Assembly (NCBI RefSeq): GCF_007859915.1
Contig: NZ_SJPM01000004.1
Coordinates: 244,881 to 308,880, forward strand
DNA: 64,000 nt
Reading direction: 5' to 3'
Source of the DNA: Neorhodopirellula pilleata
Lineage (GTDB): Bacteria > Planctomycetota > Planctomycetia > Pirellulales > Pirellulaceae
Below, piece by piece: positions 16,930 through 24,969 of this stretch. Numbering within the stretch: position 1 is the stretch's first letter; every line of letters begins with the position of its first letter. The translations under genes and the position numbers were made by a program. Under the pieces are notes generated by a model that was not told the origin of the DNA, made no database searches, and was given only the letters and a program-made list of their open reading frames with translations.

Positions 16930-17913
16930 CTAAATCATCGCCGCACGAACCCGTTGCACGCGGTGGTTGTTGCTGTCGAGGACGTGGACGCGTCGTTTTG
17001 AGTCGATCACGACGCCCCAGGGTTGGTAGAGTTGGCCGGGGGCGTGGCCGGGGCCGCCCCAGGTCGAAAGGAGTTCCCCCTCAGGTGTAAAGCGTTGTAA
17101 ACGTTGGTTTCCGTATTCGCACACGATCACCGTGCCGTCTTGATCGATGGCGAGGTCGTAGGGGTAGTGAAGCTGGCCGGGTCGATCGCCTTCAGTGCCC
17201 CATAGGCTGACTAGCTTCGGTGTATCGTGTTGTAAATCGTAACGGGCGATGCGGTGGTTGCAGGCGTCGGCGATCCAGAGCGTTTGGTCGTCGACGACGA
17301 GACTTTGTGGGCGTAAGAATTGCCCGGGCTCGGAACCGGTCCCACCCCACTGGGCGACAAACTCGCCGTCGGCGGTGAACTTTTGGATCCGATCGGACGC
17401 GCCGTATTCGCCGATGTAAAGATTGCCTTGACGGTCGTTGACCGCGTCGGTGACGAACGCGAACTGACCGGGCTCGAATCCGCTTTCCCCGCCGACCTGT
17501 TGCTCCGTCCGCAGTTCCCCGTCGGGACTGTAGACGATCATGCGGTAGTAGTGCGTGTCGGCGACCAGCAACCGGGGGTCGGCCGGGTTGGTGGCGTCAA
17601 AGGCTAGACCGGTGGGGCGTCCGTTCTGGGTGTCCAGCGTGATCCACGTTCGCAAATGGTTTCCATCGGCGTCGAATACCTGGATACGACCGGTCGTGTC
17701 GACGATGTACAATTGATCGGCGGGATCGATGGTGATCGCCCGCGGTTTCAAGAACCGTCCGTCGCTGAATCCTCGACGTCCCCAGACTCGGTCGACGGTT
17801 CCGGCACCGGATGTGGCGACACAACCGGAGCTTGGGATCGTGGCGAGCATGCCTCCGGTGGCGAACAGCAGTTCGCGTCGGTTCAACTGGCGGACTGGAA
17901 TCGGTTTTCTCAT
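16930..17913 (-). CDS. Exported NHL-repeat lipoprotein
   Basis: Beta-propeller protein of five to six NHL repeats (units such as FLKPRAITIDPADQLYIVD, LRPQSLVVDDQTLWIADACN, LHYPYDLAIDQDGTVIVCEY and LYQPWGVVIDSKRRVHVLDS). The start chosen is ATG 17913, which gives a short basic N-terminus, a Tat-like RRELLFATGG and a lipobox ending in Cys (IPSSGC). The longer frame back to 18210 overlaps the divergent gene at 18019 and shows no similarity. NHL propellers usually bind proteins, glycans or RNA; anchored outside the cell this one is likely a binding protein. The 3' end lies about 200 bp from the R-M operon. Confidence 0.8.
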   Translation of the reverse strand: MRKPIPVRQLNRRELLFATGGMLATIPSSGCVATSGAGTVDRVWGRRGFSDGRFLKPRAITIDPADQLYIVDTTGRIQVFDADGNHLRTWITLDTQNGRPTGLAFDATNPADPRLLVADTHYYRMIVYSPDGELRTEQQVGGESGFEPGQFAFVTDAVNDRQGNLYIGEYGASDRIQKFTADGEFVAQWGGTGSEPGQFLRPQSLVVDDQTLWIADACNHRIARYDLQHDTPKLVSLWGTEGDRPGQLHYPYDLAIDQDGTVIVCEYGNQRLQRFTPEGELLSTWGGPGHAPGQLYQPWGVVIDSKRRVHVLDSNNHRVQRVRAAMI

Positions 17914-18018
17914 CACCGTAGGATAGCTGAGTCCGATCCGGCGCAGTATTCCGCTCGCGGGGCACATCCTTGTCTTTTCTCGCTCTTCTTCTCTCGCCAG
18001 TGGCCAGTCGCCTGACGC

Positions 18019-19332
18019 ATGATTTACGACCTGCAGCAAACCGATGATCCCCGCGACATCGTGCATCGGAGCGTTCAGGCACTCGTTGAAGGCAACGTCA
18101 TCGGTCTGCCCAGCGAGACCGTTTATGGCGTCGTGGCCAGTTCGTTGTGCGTCGGCGCCGTCGAGCGGGTTTTTGAAATGGTTCAAAAATCGAACGAGCG
18201 AGCGCAACAACCGTCCAGTTCAAACGACCCGTCGAAAGCGGACCCGACACCTGGGCAGATCGCCCTTTGCGTGCGAAGTACCGAGGCGGTGGGCGATTTT
18301 TTGGTGCCACGAACCAAACTCGCCGGACGTTTGAGCGAGCGATGTTTTCCGGGGCCGTTGACGTTGATCAGCGATTGCTCGCCTGAACAATCCGCTTTGG
18401 GCCGTTTGCCGGCTGCGGTTCAAGCGATTTTGCGGCGTTCCGCGGGTGGGGTCGGCGAACCGGCCGGTTCAGAATATTCAATGATGGAACGATTCCCGGT
18501 CGCCGTGCGGGTGTCTCATCACCGACTGCTCAGCCATATTCATCGTTATTTGTCGGCACCGCTGATTTGGGGTGAGTTTTCGGCTCCCGGTTCGCCCGCG
18601 TTAACGACGGCCGCCAGTTTGGATGAACATTTGTCGCAGATTGCCACCAAGAGCCCCTTGCCACTGCTGCTCGACGACGGCTTAAGTCGTTATGGTGGGG
18701 TGGGCACGGTTGTTCGGTCGTCGGGCAATTCGTGGCAAATTTTGCGAGAAGGAGTGATCCAACGGGCCGCCATGAATCAGTTCGTCAAACCAGTCATCGC
18801 GATCGTCTGCACCGGCAACACGTGCCGCAGTCCGATGGCGGAAACGTTGCTTCGCGATCTCTTGCACAAACGGTTCGGGCGAGAAGACGTCGCCCGCGTG
18901 ATCTCGGCCGGGGTGGCGGCGGGGCGAGGCAGCGGCGCAAGTCCGCAGTCGGTCGAAGTAATGGGCCGTCTCGGATTGGATCTCACTGGTCACGCCAGCC
19001 AACCGCTTGATGATCCGTTGATGTTGATGGCAGACTTGGTATTGACGATGACGCGACGACATCGCGATGCCATCTTGGCGGCGTGGCCGGACCGCAAGGA
19101 TCGTGTCTTTACCCTACGTCGGGATGGCGGCGACATTACCGATCCGGTCGGGATGCCTGTCGATGTGTATGAACAATGCGCGGACCAAATTCGTGAAGAA
19201 CTCGAGAAATGGATCGACGCGTTGGACAGCGATTTTTTTCCAAAAACGTCTGACAAGTTGAGTGGACAGGGACATAATGTAGACGTCGATCCCAACCCGC
19301 CCCAATCAAGTCCGGAAGGAGACCACTCTTGA
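18019..19332 (+). CDS. YrdC/Sua5-like domain fused to low-molecular-weight protein tyrosine phosphatase
   Basis: Residues about 10-245 are YrdC/Sua5-like (VIGLPSETVYGVVASSL, then CFPGPLTLI), the fold that makes threonylcarbamoyl-AMP for tRNA t6A. The KxRP motif that normally follows the first helix is replaced by a low-complexity insertion near QQPSSSND, and the SAN-SG signature is absent (here APLIWGEFSAPGSP), so activity is doubtful. Residues about 256-420 are a complete LMW-PTP/arsenate-reductase-type domain: P-loop VCTGNTCRSPMAE with the catalytic Cys at 264, and the general-acid loop DITDPVGMP. First gene of a tight six-gene run; its TGA overlaps the TTG start of rpiB. Confidence 0.85.
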   Translation: MIYDLQQTDDPRDIVHRSVQALVEGNVIGLPSETVYGVVASSLCVGAVERVFEMVQKSNERAQQPSSSNDPSKADPTPGQIALCVRSTEAVGDFLVPRTKLAGRLSERCFPGPLTLISDCSPEQSALGRLPAAVQAILRRSAGGVGEPAGSEYSMMERFPVAVRVSHHRLLSHIHRYLSAPLIWGEFSAPGSPALTTAASLDEHLSQIATKSPLPLLLDDGLSRYGGVGTVVRSSGNSWQILREGVIQRAAMNQFVKPVIAIVCTGNTCRSPMAETLLRDLLHKRFGREDVARVISAGVAAGRGSGASPQSVEVMGRLGLDLTGHASQPLDDPLMLMADLVLTMTRRHRDAILAAWPDRKDRVFTLRRDGGDITDPVGMPVDVYEQCADQIREELEKWIDALDSDFFPKTSDKLSGQGHNVDVDPNPPQSSPEGDHS

Positions 19333-19820
19333 AAGTCGGTTTAGCCAGTGACCACCGCGGCGTGCACATCAAAGCCCGTTTATGCCAATGTTTGACCAAC
19401 GAAGGTTTTGAAATTGTCGATGAAGGCACTGATTCGACGAACCCGTGCGACTATCCCGACTACGCACAGCGCGTCGCACAAGCGATCGCCGAAGGACGCC
19501 TTGATCGCGGCATCTTGATCTGTGGAACCGGAATCGGGATGGCGATCGTCGCCAATAAATTTCCGGGCGTGCGGGCCGCTCCCTGTTACGACGAGGTGAT
19601 GGTCGAGATGTCACGCCGCCACAACGACATCAACGTGTTGTGCTTGCCCGGCGACTTGATCGGCGAGCGTTCGATCGATGAGTTGGTCTTGATGTGGCTG
19701 AGGACGGAGTTCGAATCAGGCCGTCATTCGCAACGCATCGACAAGATCACGAATGTCGAAAAGAATGCGATTCATTTCAACGGGATAACACCCCGTAAAA
19801 TCGTCGATCGTGTCGGATAG
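19329..19820 (+). CDS. rpiB: Ribose-5-phosphate isomerase B
   Basis: Interconverts ribose 5-phosphate and ribulose 5-phosphate in the pentose phosphate pathway. The N-terminal VGLASDHRGVHIK carries the conserved Asp-His, and ILICGTGIGMAIVANK has the active-site Cys and the phosphate-binding loop; SRRHNDINVLCLPGD is typical RpiB. The start is a TTG inside the stop of the previous gene (TTGA overlap), preceded by a strong GGAAGGAG. Length 163 residues, slightly above the usual 145-150 because of a C-terminal tail. Confidence 0.95.
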   Translation: MKVGLASDHRGVHIKARLCQCLTNEGFEIVDEGTDSTNPCDYPDYAQRVAQAIAEGRLDRGILICGTGIGMAIVANKFPGVRAAPCYDEVMVEMSRRHNDINVLCLPGDLIGERSIDELVLMWLRTEFESGRHSQRIDKITNVEKNAIHFNGITPRKIVDRVG

Positions 19821-19832
19821 GCTGTTTGCGTT

Positions 19833-20918
19833 TTGGCTAAATCATCCGCTCCACCGCCGCCGCCCTTCCCGGCGACTTGGAATCAACTGATCGGGCACGA
19901 TTGGATTCGGTCTGCGCTGCAGATTGCGATTCGTAAAGGCCGCTTGGCGGGCAGCATGCTGTTCGTCGGATCGCCGGGCGTGGGCAAGACCGCGACGGCG
20001 ATGTTGGTCGCGCAAACGATCCTTTGCCAACGCAATTCGTCGCGGGACATGAATCCCTGTGGCACGTGCCCCGATTGCGTTCAAGTGCGCGCCGGCACTC
20101 ATCCGGATCTCATTCAGGTTTCCAAACCAGCCGATCGCACGTTAATCCCGCTCGAAGCCTTGATCGGACCCGTCGACGCTCGGTTGCAAGAAGGCTTTTG
20201 CCATGACGTTCACTTGCGACCGATGCAGGGGCCTCGCAAGGTCGCGTTGTTGCACGATGCGGATTTCCTCAATGAAGAAGGCGCGAACTGTTTGCTCAAG
20301 ACGCTCGAGGAGCCGCCATCGAACGCATTGATCATCTTGATCGGCACGAGCGAACAGAAGCAACTTCCGACGATCCGTTCGCGTTGCCAAACGATGCGGT
20401 TCGTCAGTCCCACCGGTGAAGACGGGCGGCGACTCTTGCGAGAACACCTCGCACGCTTCCACGCCGACGTCGACGATCCGCCCAGCGTCACCGATGAAAC
20501 GCTTAACGACGCGTTGGAACTATCCGCCGGTGACTTTCACGTCGCCACGCGATTGGCCAGCGGCCAGAGCGGCGAATTACGCAACCAGTTCTTGGCACAA
20601 CTGAGCACCTCGGTACCCGATCCGGTCGTGGTTGCCCGTTGCATCAACGAGCACCTCGACGCGGCGAGCAAGAAAGAAGCCCCGCTGCGCCGTGCCGCTT
20701 TTCGCGATGTTTGTGCGATCGCGGTGCAGCATTATCGTGGACAATTGCGCGCATCGGCCCAGCAGGGACGTTTCGAAGTCGAAACACAGAATCGCTTGGA
20801 TCGCACGTTGAGAGTCTTCCGCGAAATCGATCGCAGTGCAAACCTCAACACACTGGTGGATTGTTACGCCGCCGACTTGACGCTCGCAACGACCGGAGAC
20901 CGGGGCGCGATCGGATGA
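19833..20918 (+). CDS. holB: DNA polymerase III delta'-type clamp-loader subunit
   Basis: AAA+ clamp-loader ATPase/structural subunit. Walker A is GSPGVGKTAT (about residue 47); a four-Cys zinc module follows (ILCQRN, then CGTCPDC); the sensor region is TIRSRCQTMRF with the SRC arginine-finger motif; LLKTLEEPP precedes it. It starts with TTG at 19833, 12 bp after rpiB. The intact Walker A and zinc module could also suit a gamma/tau relative, but the short length (361) and absence of the tau C-terminus favour delta'. The downstream HAD gene overlaps the stop by four bases (ATGA). Confidence 0.88.
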   Translation: MAKSSAPPPPPFPATWNQLIGHDWIRSALQIAIRKGRLAGSMLFVGSPGVGKTATAMLVAQTILCQRNSSRDMNPCGTCPDCVQVRAGTHPDLIQVSKPADRTLIPLEALIGPVDARLQEGFCHDVHLRPMQGPRKVALLHDADFLNEEGANCLLKTLEEPPSNALIILIGTSEQKQLPTIRSRCQTMRFVSPTGEDGRRLLREHLARFHADVDDPPSVTDETLNDALELSAGDFHVATRLASGQSGELRNQFLAQLSTSVPDPVVVARCINEHLDAASKKEAPLRRAAFRDVCAIAVQHYRGQLRASAQQGRFEVETQNRLDRTLRVFREIDRSANLNTLVDCYAADLTLATTGDRGAIG

Positions 20919-21805
20919 GGCGGGTCGATCCACGCTCGCCTCTTGCGGCGGTGATCGAACATCGGCAACCGATGCAGCCGATTCCCACGGGTGTGTCACC
21001 GCGTTTGGTTTCGCTCGATCCGATCCGCGCCGTCATCATCGACATCTACGGCACGCTCGTGATCAGCGGCAGTGGTGACGTCGGTACGGCCAAAGCCCCG
21101 CCAAGCAACGAGCTAGCAATCAGTGGTGGCGACTTTCAGTCGCCAATCCTCGAAACGTCGACTCAAAGTCAACGCCACCTCCTCCGCCAGGAGATTGAGC
21201 GGATTCACTCGCTGCACAAGTCGCAGTCGAATCCGCGTCCCGAAGTGGAGATTCTGGACGTTTGGCGAACCGTACTTATGCAAACCGGTCGTGGAGCGGT
21301 TGCCGATCAGCCCGATGCGGTCGCTCGCGCGGCGGCCGAGTACGAAGCGTGCATCAACCCGACCTGGCCGATGCCTGGTGGCGGCGAAGTTATCGAAGAG
21401 CTCCAACGCCGCAACATCCGCTTGGGGATCGTTAGCAACGCGCAGGTCTTTACGATTCCGATCGTCGAGCAAGCGATCGGCGGTACGCTTGCAAGCCGAT
21501 TCGATTTGGATCTGTGTCTATTTTCGAATCGCTATCGATCGTCCAAGCCGGGAACCTTGATGTTCGATCGATTGGTCACCGCGATGCGCCGATCGGAGAT
21601 CGAACCACACGAAGCGGTTTATGTCGGCAACGATATGCTCAACGACGTCTATGCGGCGAGCCAGGCAGGCTTGAAGACGGCTCTGTTCGCCGGAGACGCC
21701 CGTAGTTTGCGTCTACGGGAAGATCATCCGGCCTGCGCCGATTTATCGCCCGACGTGGTACTGACCGAGTGGGCACAGCTACTAGATTGTATCAAAACCA
21801 AATAA
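20915..21805 (+). CDS. HAD-superfamily hydrolase
   Basis: HAD-fold phosphatase/dehalogenase. Motif I is [10 protein letters not shown] (nucleophile Asp; the second Asp of DxD is replaced by Tyr, as in 2-haloacid-dehalogenase-type members), motif II GIVSNAQ, motif [12 protein letters not shown] with Lys, and motif [15 protein letters not shown]. The start at ATG 20915 overlaps the holB stop (ATGA); the frame is open back to 20639 but that part lies within holB. The gene is followed after 13 bp by the GT4 glycosyltransferase, so a role in the same sugar pathway is plausible but unproved. Confidence 0.85.
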   Translation: MRRVDPRSPLAAVIEHRQPMQPIPTGVSPRLVSLDPIRAVIIDIYGTLVISGSGDVGTAKAPPSNELAISGGDFQSPILETSTQSQRHLLRQEIERIHSLHKSQSNPRPEVEILDVWRTVLMQTGRGAVADQPDAVARAAAEYEACINPTWPMPGGGEVIEELQRRNIRLGIVSNAQVFTIPIVEQAIGGTLASRFDLDLCLFSNRYRSSKPGTLMFDRLVTAMRRSEIEPHEAVYVGNDMLNDVYAASQAGLKTALFAGDARSLRLREDHPACADLSPDVVLTEWAQLLDCIKTK

Positions 21806-21818
21806 TCAGTGGATAGCG

Positions 21819-23084
21819 ATGGGCGTTCAAATCGGTTTTGTAGGTACACGCTTCGCCGGAACCGACGGCGTCTCCCTTGAGAGTGCCAAGTGGGCACAAG
21901 TGTTGTGGGATCATCGTCATGTCAGCCATTGGTACAGTGGCAAGAGCGACCGCGATCCGTCGGTTTCGATGGTCGTGCCGCACGCGTTCTTTGACCATCC
22001 GGACATCCAGTGGATCAACCGCCGCGCGTTCGGAACGCGGACGCGGACACCGGACGTGACCCGGCGGATTTATACGTTGGCCGATTACCTCAAAGGCACG
22101 CTGTACGAATTCACGCGGCGATACAACCTGGATTTGTTGATCGTGCAGAATGCCTTGTGCATTCCGATGAACATTCCGCTCGGAGTGGCGTTGACGAACT
22201 TCATCGCCGAGACCGGTTTCCCCACGATCGCCCATCATCATGATTTCTATTGGGAGCGAGATCGTTTCAGCGTCAGCGCGGTGACAGACATGTTGTGGAT
22301 GGCGTTCCCGCCAGCGCTTCCTCAAATCCAAAACGTGACGATTAATTCGTTCGCCCAAGAGGACCTTTCGCACCGCCGCGGCGTGTCCTCGGTGCTCGTG
22401 CCGAATGTTCTCGATTTCGAAACACCGCCACCGGAGGCCGACGAATACGCGTCGCACTTCCGCCATGACATCGGGTTAGCCGAAGACGATATATTGTTTC
22501 TGCAACCGACCCGAGTCGTACCGCGAAAAGGCATCGAGCATGCGATCGCGTTGGTTGCGGCACTGCGCGATGATCGGTGCAAGCTCGTGATCTCGCACGC
22601 CAGTGGTGATGAAGGCAACGAATACTTGCAAGTGCTCAAAGACCTCGCCGAACAAGCCGGCGTGGATTTGAGGTTGGTCGACGAGCAGGTCGGTGACAAA
22701 CGGGGCTATAGCGCCGAAGGCAATCGCATCTACACGCTCGCCGACGCGTACTCGCAGGCCGACTTCATCACCTACCCGAGTATCTACGAGGGCTTCGGCA
22801 ATGCACTCTTGGAAGCTTTCTACTACCGCAAACCATTGCTCGTGAACCGCTATTCAATCTACGTCGCCGACATCGAACCCAAAGGTGCGAAGGTCATTTC
22901 GATGGACGGCTATTTGACCAAAGAAGTCGTCGCTAAAGTCGAGCGGATTATCCGCGACAAGGCGTTCCGCGACGAGATGGTGGATTTCAATTATGAGATC
23001 GGCCGCGCGTTTTTCTCCTATGGCGTGCTGCGACGAAAGTTGCGGGCGCTCGTAACCAACTTTACCGGACAAGACAACCTGTGA
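21819..23084 (+). CDS. GT4 glycosyltransferase, possibly mannosylglucosylglycerate synthase
   Basis: Retaining GT-B glycosyltransferase of family 4. The N-terminus [20 protein letters not shown] has the acceptor-side glycine-rich loop, [14 protein letters not shown] is the nucleotide-sugar phosphate site, and EGFGNALLE is the E-x7-E motif. The unusual [10 protein letters not shown] signature resembles synthases of mannosylglucosylglycerate (MggS type) as I remember them, and Rhodopirellula is known to make this solute. The adjacent GH13_18-like phosphorylase, 10 bp downstream, strengthens the link to glucosylglycerate chemistry. The family call is firm; the acceptor and donor are inference. 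Confidence 0.85.
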   Translation: MGVQIGFVGTRFAGTDGVSLESAKWAQVLWDHRHVSHWYSGKSDRDPSVSMVVPHAFFDHPDIQWINRRAFGTRTRTPDVTRRIYTLADYLKGTLYEFTRRYNLDLLIVQNALCIPMNIPLGVALTNFIAETGFPTIAHHHDFYWERDRFSVSAVTDMLWMAFPPALPQIQNVTINSFAQEDLSHRRGVSSVLVPNVLDFETPPPEADEYASHFRHDIGLAEDDILFLQPTRVVPRKGIEHAIALVAALRDDRCKLVISHASGDEGNEYLQVLKDLAEQAGVDLRLVDEQVGDKRGYSAEGNRIYTLADAYSQADFITYPSIYEGFGNALLEAFYYRKPLLVNRYSIYVADIEPKGAKVISMDGYLTKEVVAKVERIIRDKAFRDEMVDFNYEIGRAFFSYGVLRRKLRALVTNFTGQDNL

Positions 23085-23094
23085 GGCTCATCCT

Positions 23095-24855
23095 GTGACA
23101 TCCGCTACCGACGAGACAACGGACTTCCAAGAAACTCATGATCGGATCAGAGAGGTTTACGGAGAGGTTCCCGATGTGCTCGCCGAAGGACTCAAGTCAC
23201 TCATCAATACCTGTCGCACGGCATCCGTGGAGACGTCGGGAGCAAGCTCCGAGGCGAACTCCGGCGCAAGTTCTGGCAACCCGTTGTGGGATCACCGCGA
23301 TGTTGTGTTGATTACGTACGCGGATCAAGTTCGCGCCCTCGGTCTTTCGCCGCTGCAGACTCAACATCGTTTTCTGACGGACAACGGTCTCGAGCAACTG
23401 ATCCGATGCGTGCATTTGTTACCCTTTTGTCCGTCGACCAGTGACGACGGTTTCTCGGTGGCGGATTATCTCGCCGTTGATCCGGAATTCGGAACCTGGG
23501 ACGATATCCACGCACTCGGTCGTGACTTCGACCTGATGTACGACTTGGTGCTGAACCACTCCTCGCAGGCCCACGAGTGGTTTCAAGGATTCATCGCCGA
23601 CAATCCGCAGTATGCCGAGTTTTATGCAACCGCCGATCCGAGCGAGGACTTGTCGTCGGTCGTCAGGCCTCGCAGCTTGCCGTTGTTGACTCCGTTCGAA
23701 ACGCCATCGGGAACGCGTTACGTATGGACGACGTTCAGCGCCGATCAAGTCGATTTGAACTACGCCAACCCGCAGGTCATGTTGCGGATGATCACGACGC
23801 TCGTCGAGTACGCGTTGCGTGGCGCGCGTATCATTCGACTTGACGCGATCGCTTTTTTGTGGAAACAAATCGGCACGTCGTGTTTGCATCTGCCGCAAAC
23901 TCATGCGGCGGTGAAATTGATGCGTCACGTACTCGACCGAACCGTCCCCGGGACGATCGTGTTGACGGAAACGAATGTTCCTCATCAGGAGAACATCAGC
24001 TACTTCGGCGACGGCAACGACGAAGCCCACATGGTCTATCAATTCAGCCTGCCGCCGTTGATGCTCGACGCGATCCACAGCGGCGATACGGGGGTCTTGG
24101 CGGATTGGATGCGAAGTTTGTCATTGCCCTCGGACCAAACGACTTATTTCAACTTCACCGCGTCGCACGACGGGATCGGGGTCCGACCGGCGGAAGGTTT
24201 GGTTCCGCCCGAACGAATCGATCGGTTGGTTCAAATCGTTCGCGATCACGGCAGCCGGATCGGCATGCGAGCGAACAGCGATGGGACCGAGAGCCCGTAT
24301 GAACTTAATATCACGTACCTCGACGCCGTCGCAGATCGTCGCACCGTCTCGGCCGCCGAACATTCGCGGCGGTTCTTGGCCACGCAGGCGATCATGTTGT
24401 CGATGCGAGGCGTTCCCGCAGTCTACTTTCATTCGCTTGTCGGTTCTCCCAGCGATATTGACGCGGTGAAAACCTCCGGCATTCCACGACGAATCAATCG
24501 ACACAAGTACGATGCCGAAGAATTGAATGCGGCGTTGTCGAATCCCGATTCCTTGCAGCGACGAGTATTCGAGGGGTATCGGCGTTTGTTGGAGGTCCGG
24601 CGGCGACACGTCGCGTTCGATCCGAAGGCCGATCAAGAGGTTTTGGACCTGCCGACCGACGGACTGATCGGTTTCGTCCGAACCGCAGCCGACGGACAAC
24701 GGGTCGGCGTGATCGCGAATTTAACCGATCAACCCCGCACGATCCGTATCGATCCAGTGAAGGTATCGTATCAATGCGACGTACTCGCCCAAGAAGATCT
24801 CTCAAACGCCATGCCCTTGAGCCTCCGCCCCTTCCAAGTTCGTTGGTTGAAGTGA
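23095..24855 (+). CDS. GH13 sugar phosphorylase (sucrose/glucosylglycerate phosphorylase type)
   Basis: TIM-barrel alpha-glucan family enzyme of the GH13_18 phosphorylase type, predicted to split an alpha-glucoside with phosphate. Nucleophile Asp250 in RIIRLDAIAFLWK, acid/base Glu292 in VLTETNVPHQ and transition-state stabiliser Asp359 in ASHDGIGVRP are all present. DLVLNHSS is the conserved region I, with H and N. GTG start, 586 residues, usual for the family. The pairing with a GT4 transferase and a HAD hydrolase points to glucosylglycerate rather than sucrose. A small Ser/Gly/Ala-rich insertion at about 44-60 is the only oddity. Confidence 0.88.
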   Translation: MTSATDETTDFQETHDRIREVYGEVPDVLAEGLKSLINTCRTASVETSGASSEANSGASSGNPLWDHRDVVLITYADQVRALGLSPLQTQHRFLTDNGLEQLIRCVHLLPFCPSTSDDGFSVADYLAVDPEFGTWDDIHALGRDFDLMYDLVLNHSSQAHEWFQGFIADNPQYAEFYATADPSEDLSSVVRPRSLPLLTPFETPSGTRYVWTTFSADQVDLNYANPQVMLRMITTLVEYALRGARIIRLDAIAFLWKQIGTSCLHLPQTHAAVKLMRHVLDRTVPGTIVLTETNVPHQENISYFGDGNDEAHMVYQFSLPPLMLDAIHSGDTGVLADWMRSLSLPSDQTTYFNFTASHDGIGVRPAEGLVPPERIDRLVQIVRDHGSRIGMRANSDGTESPYELNITYLDAVADRRTVSAAEHSRRFLATQAIMLSMRGVPAVYFHSLVGSPSDIDAVKTSGIPRRINRHKYDAEELNAALSNPDSLQRRVFEGYRRLLEVRRRHVAFDPKADQEVLDLPTDGLIGFVRTAADGQRVGVIANLTDQPRTIRIDPVKVSYQCDVLAQEDLSNAMPLSLRPFQVRWLK

Positions 24856-24969
24856 GGTCACGAGCCGGACACCACCCTAGCACGAATCGGTATGGAGTTT
24901 CCAGCGTGAAAAATGTAAACGTGCATTCTAACTTGGTTACTCACGTTTCTTTTGTGGTCTTGGTCGACG

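Noticed and set aside
17913-18210. Longer N-terminus of the NHL protein
   Set aside because: It would overlap the well-supported YrdC/phosphatase gene by almost 200 bp on the other strand and push the Tat-like signal about 100 residues inwards.
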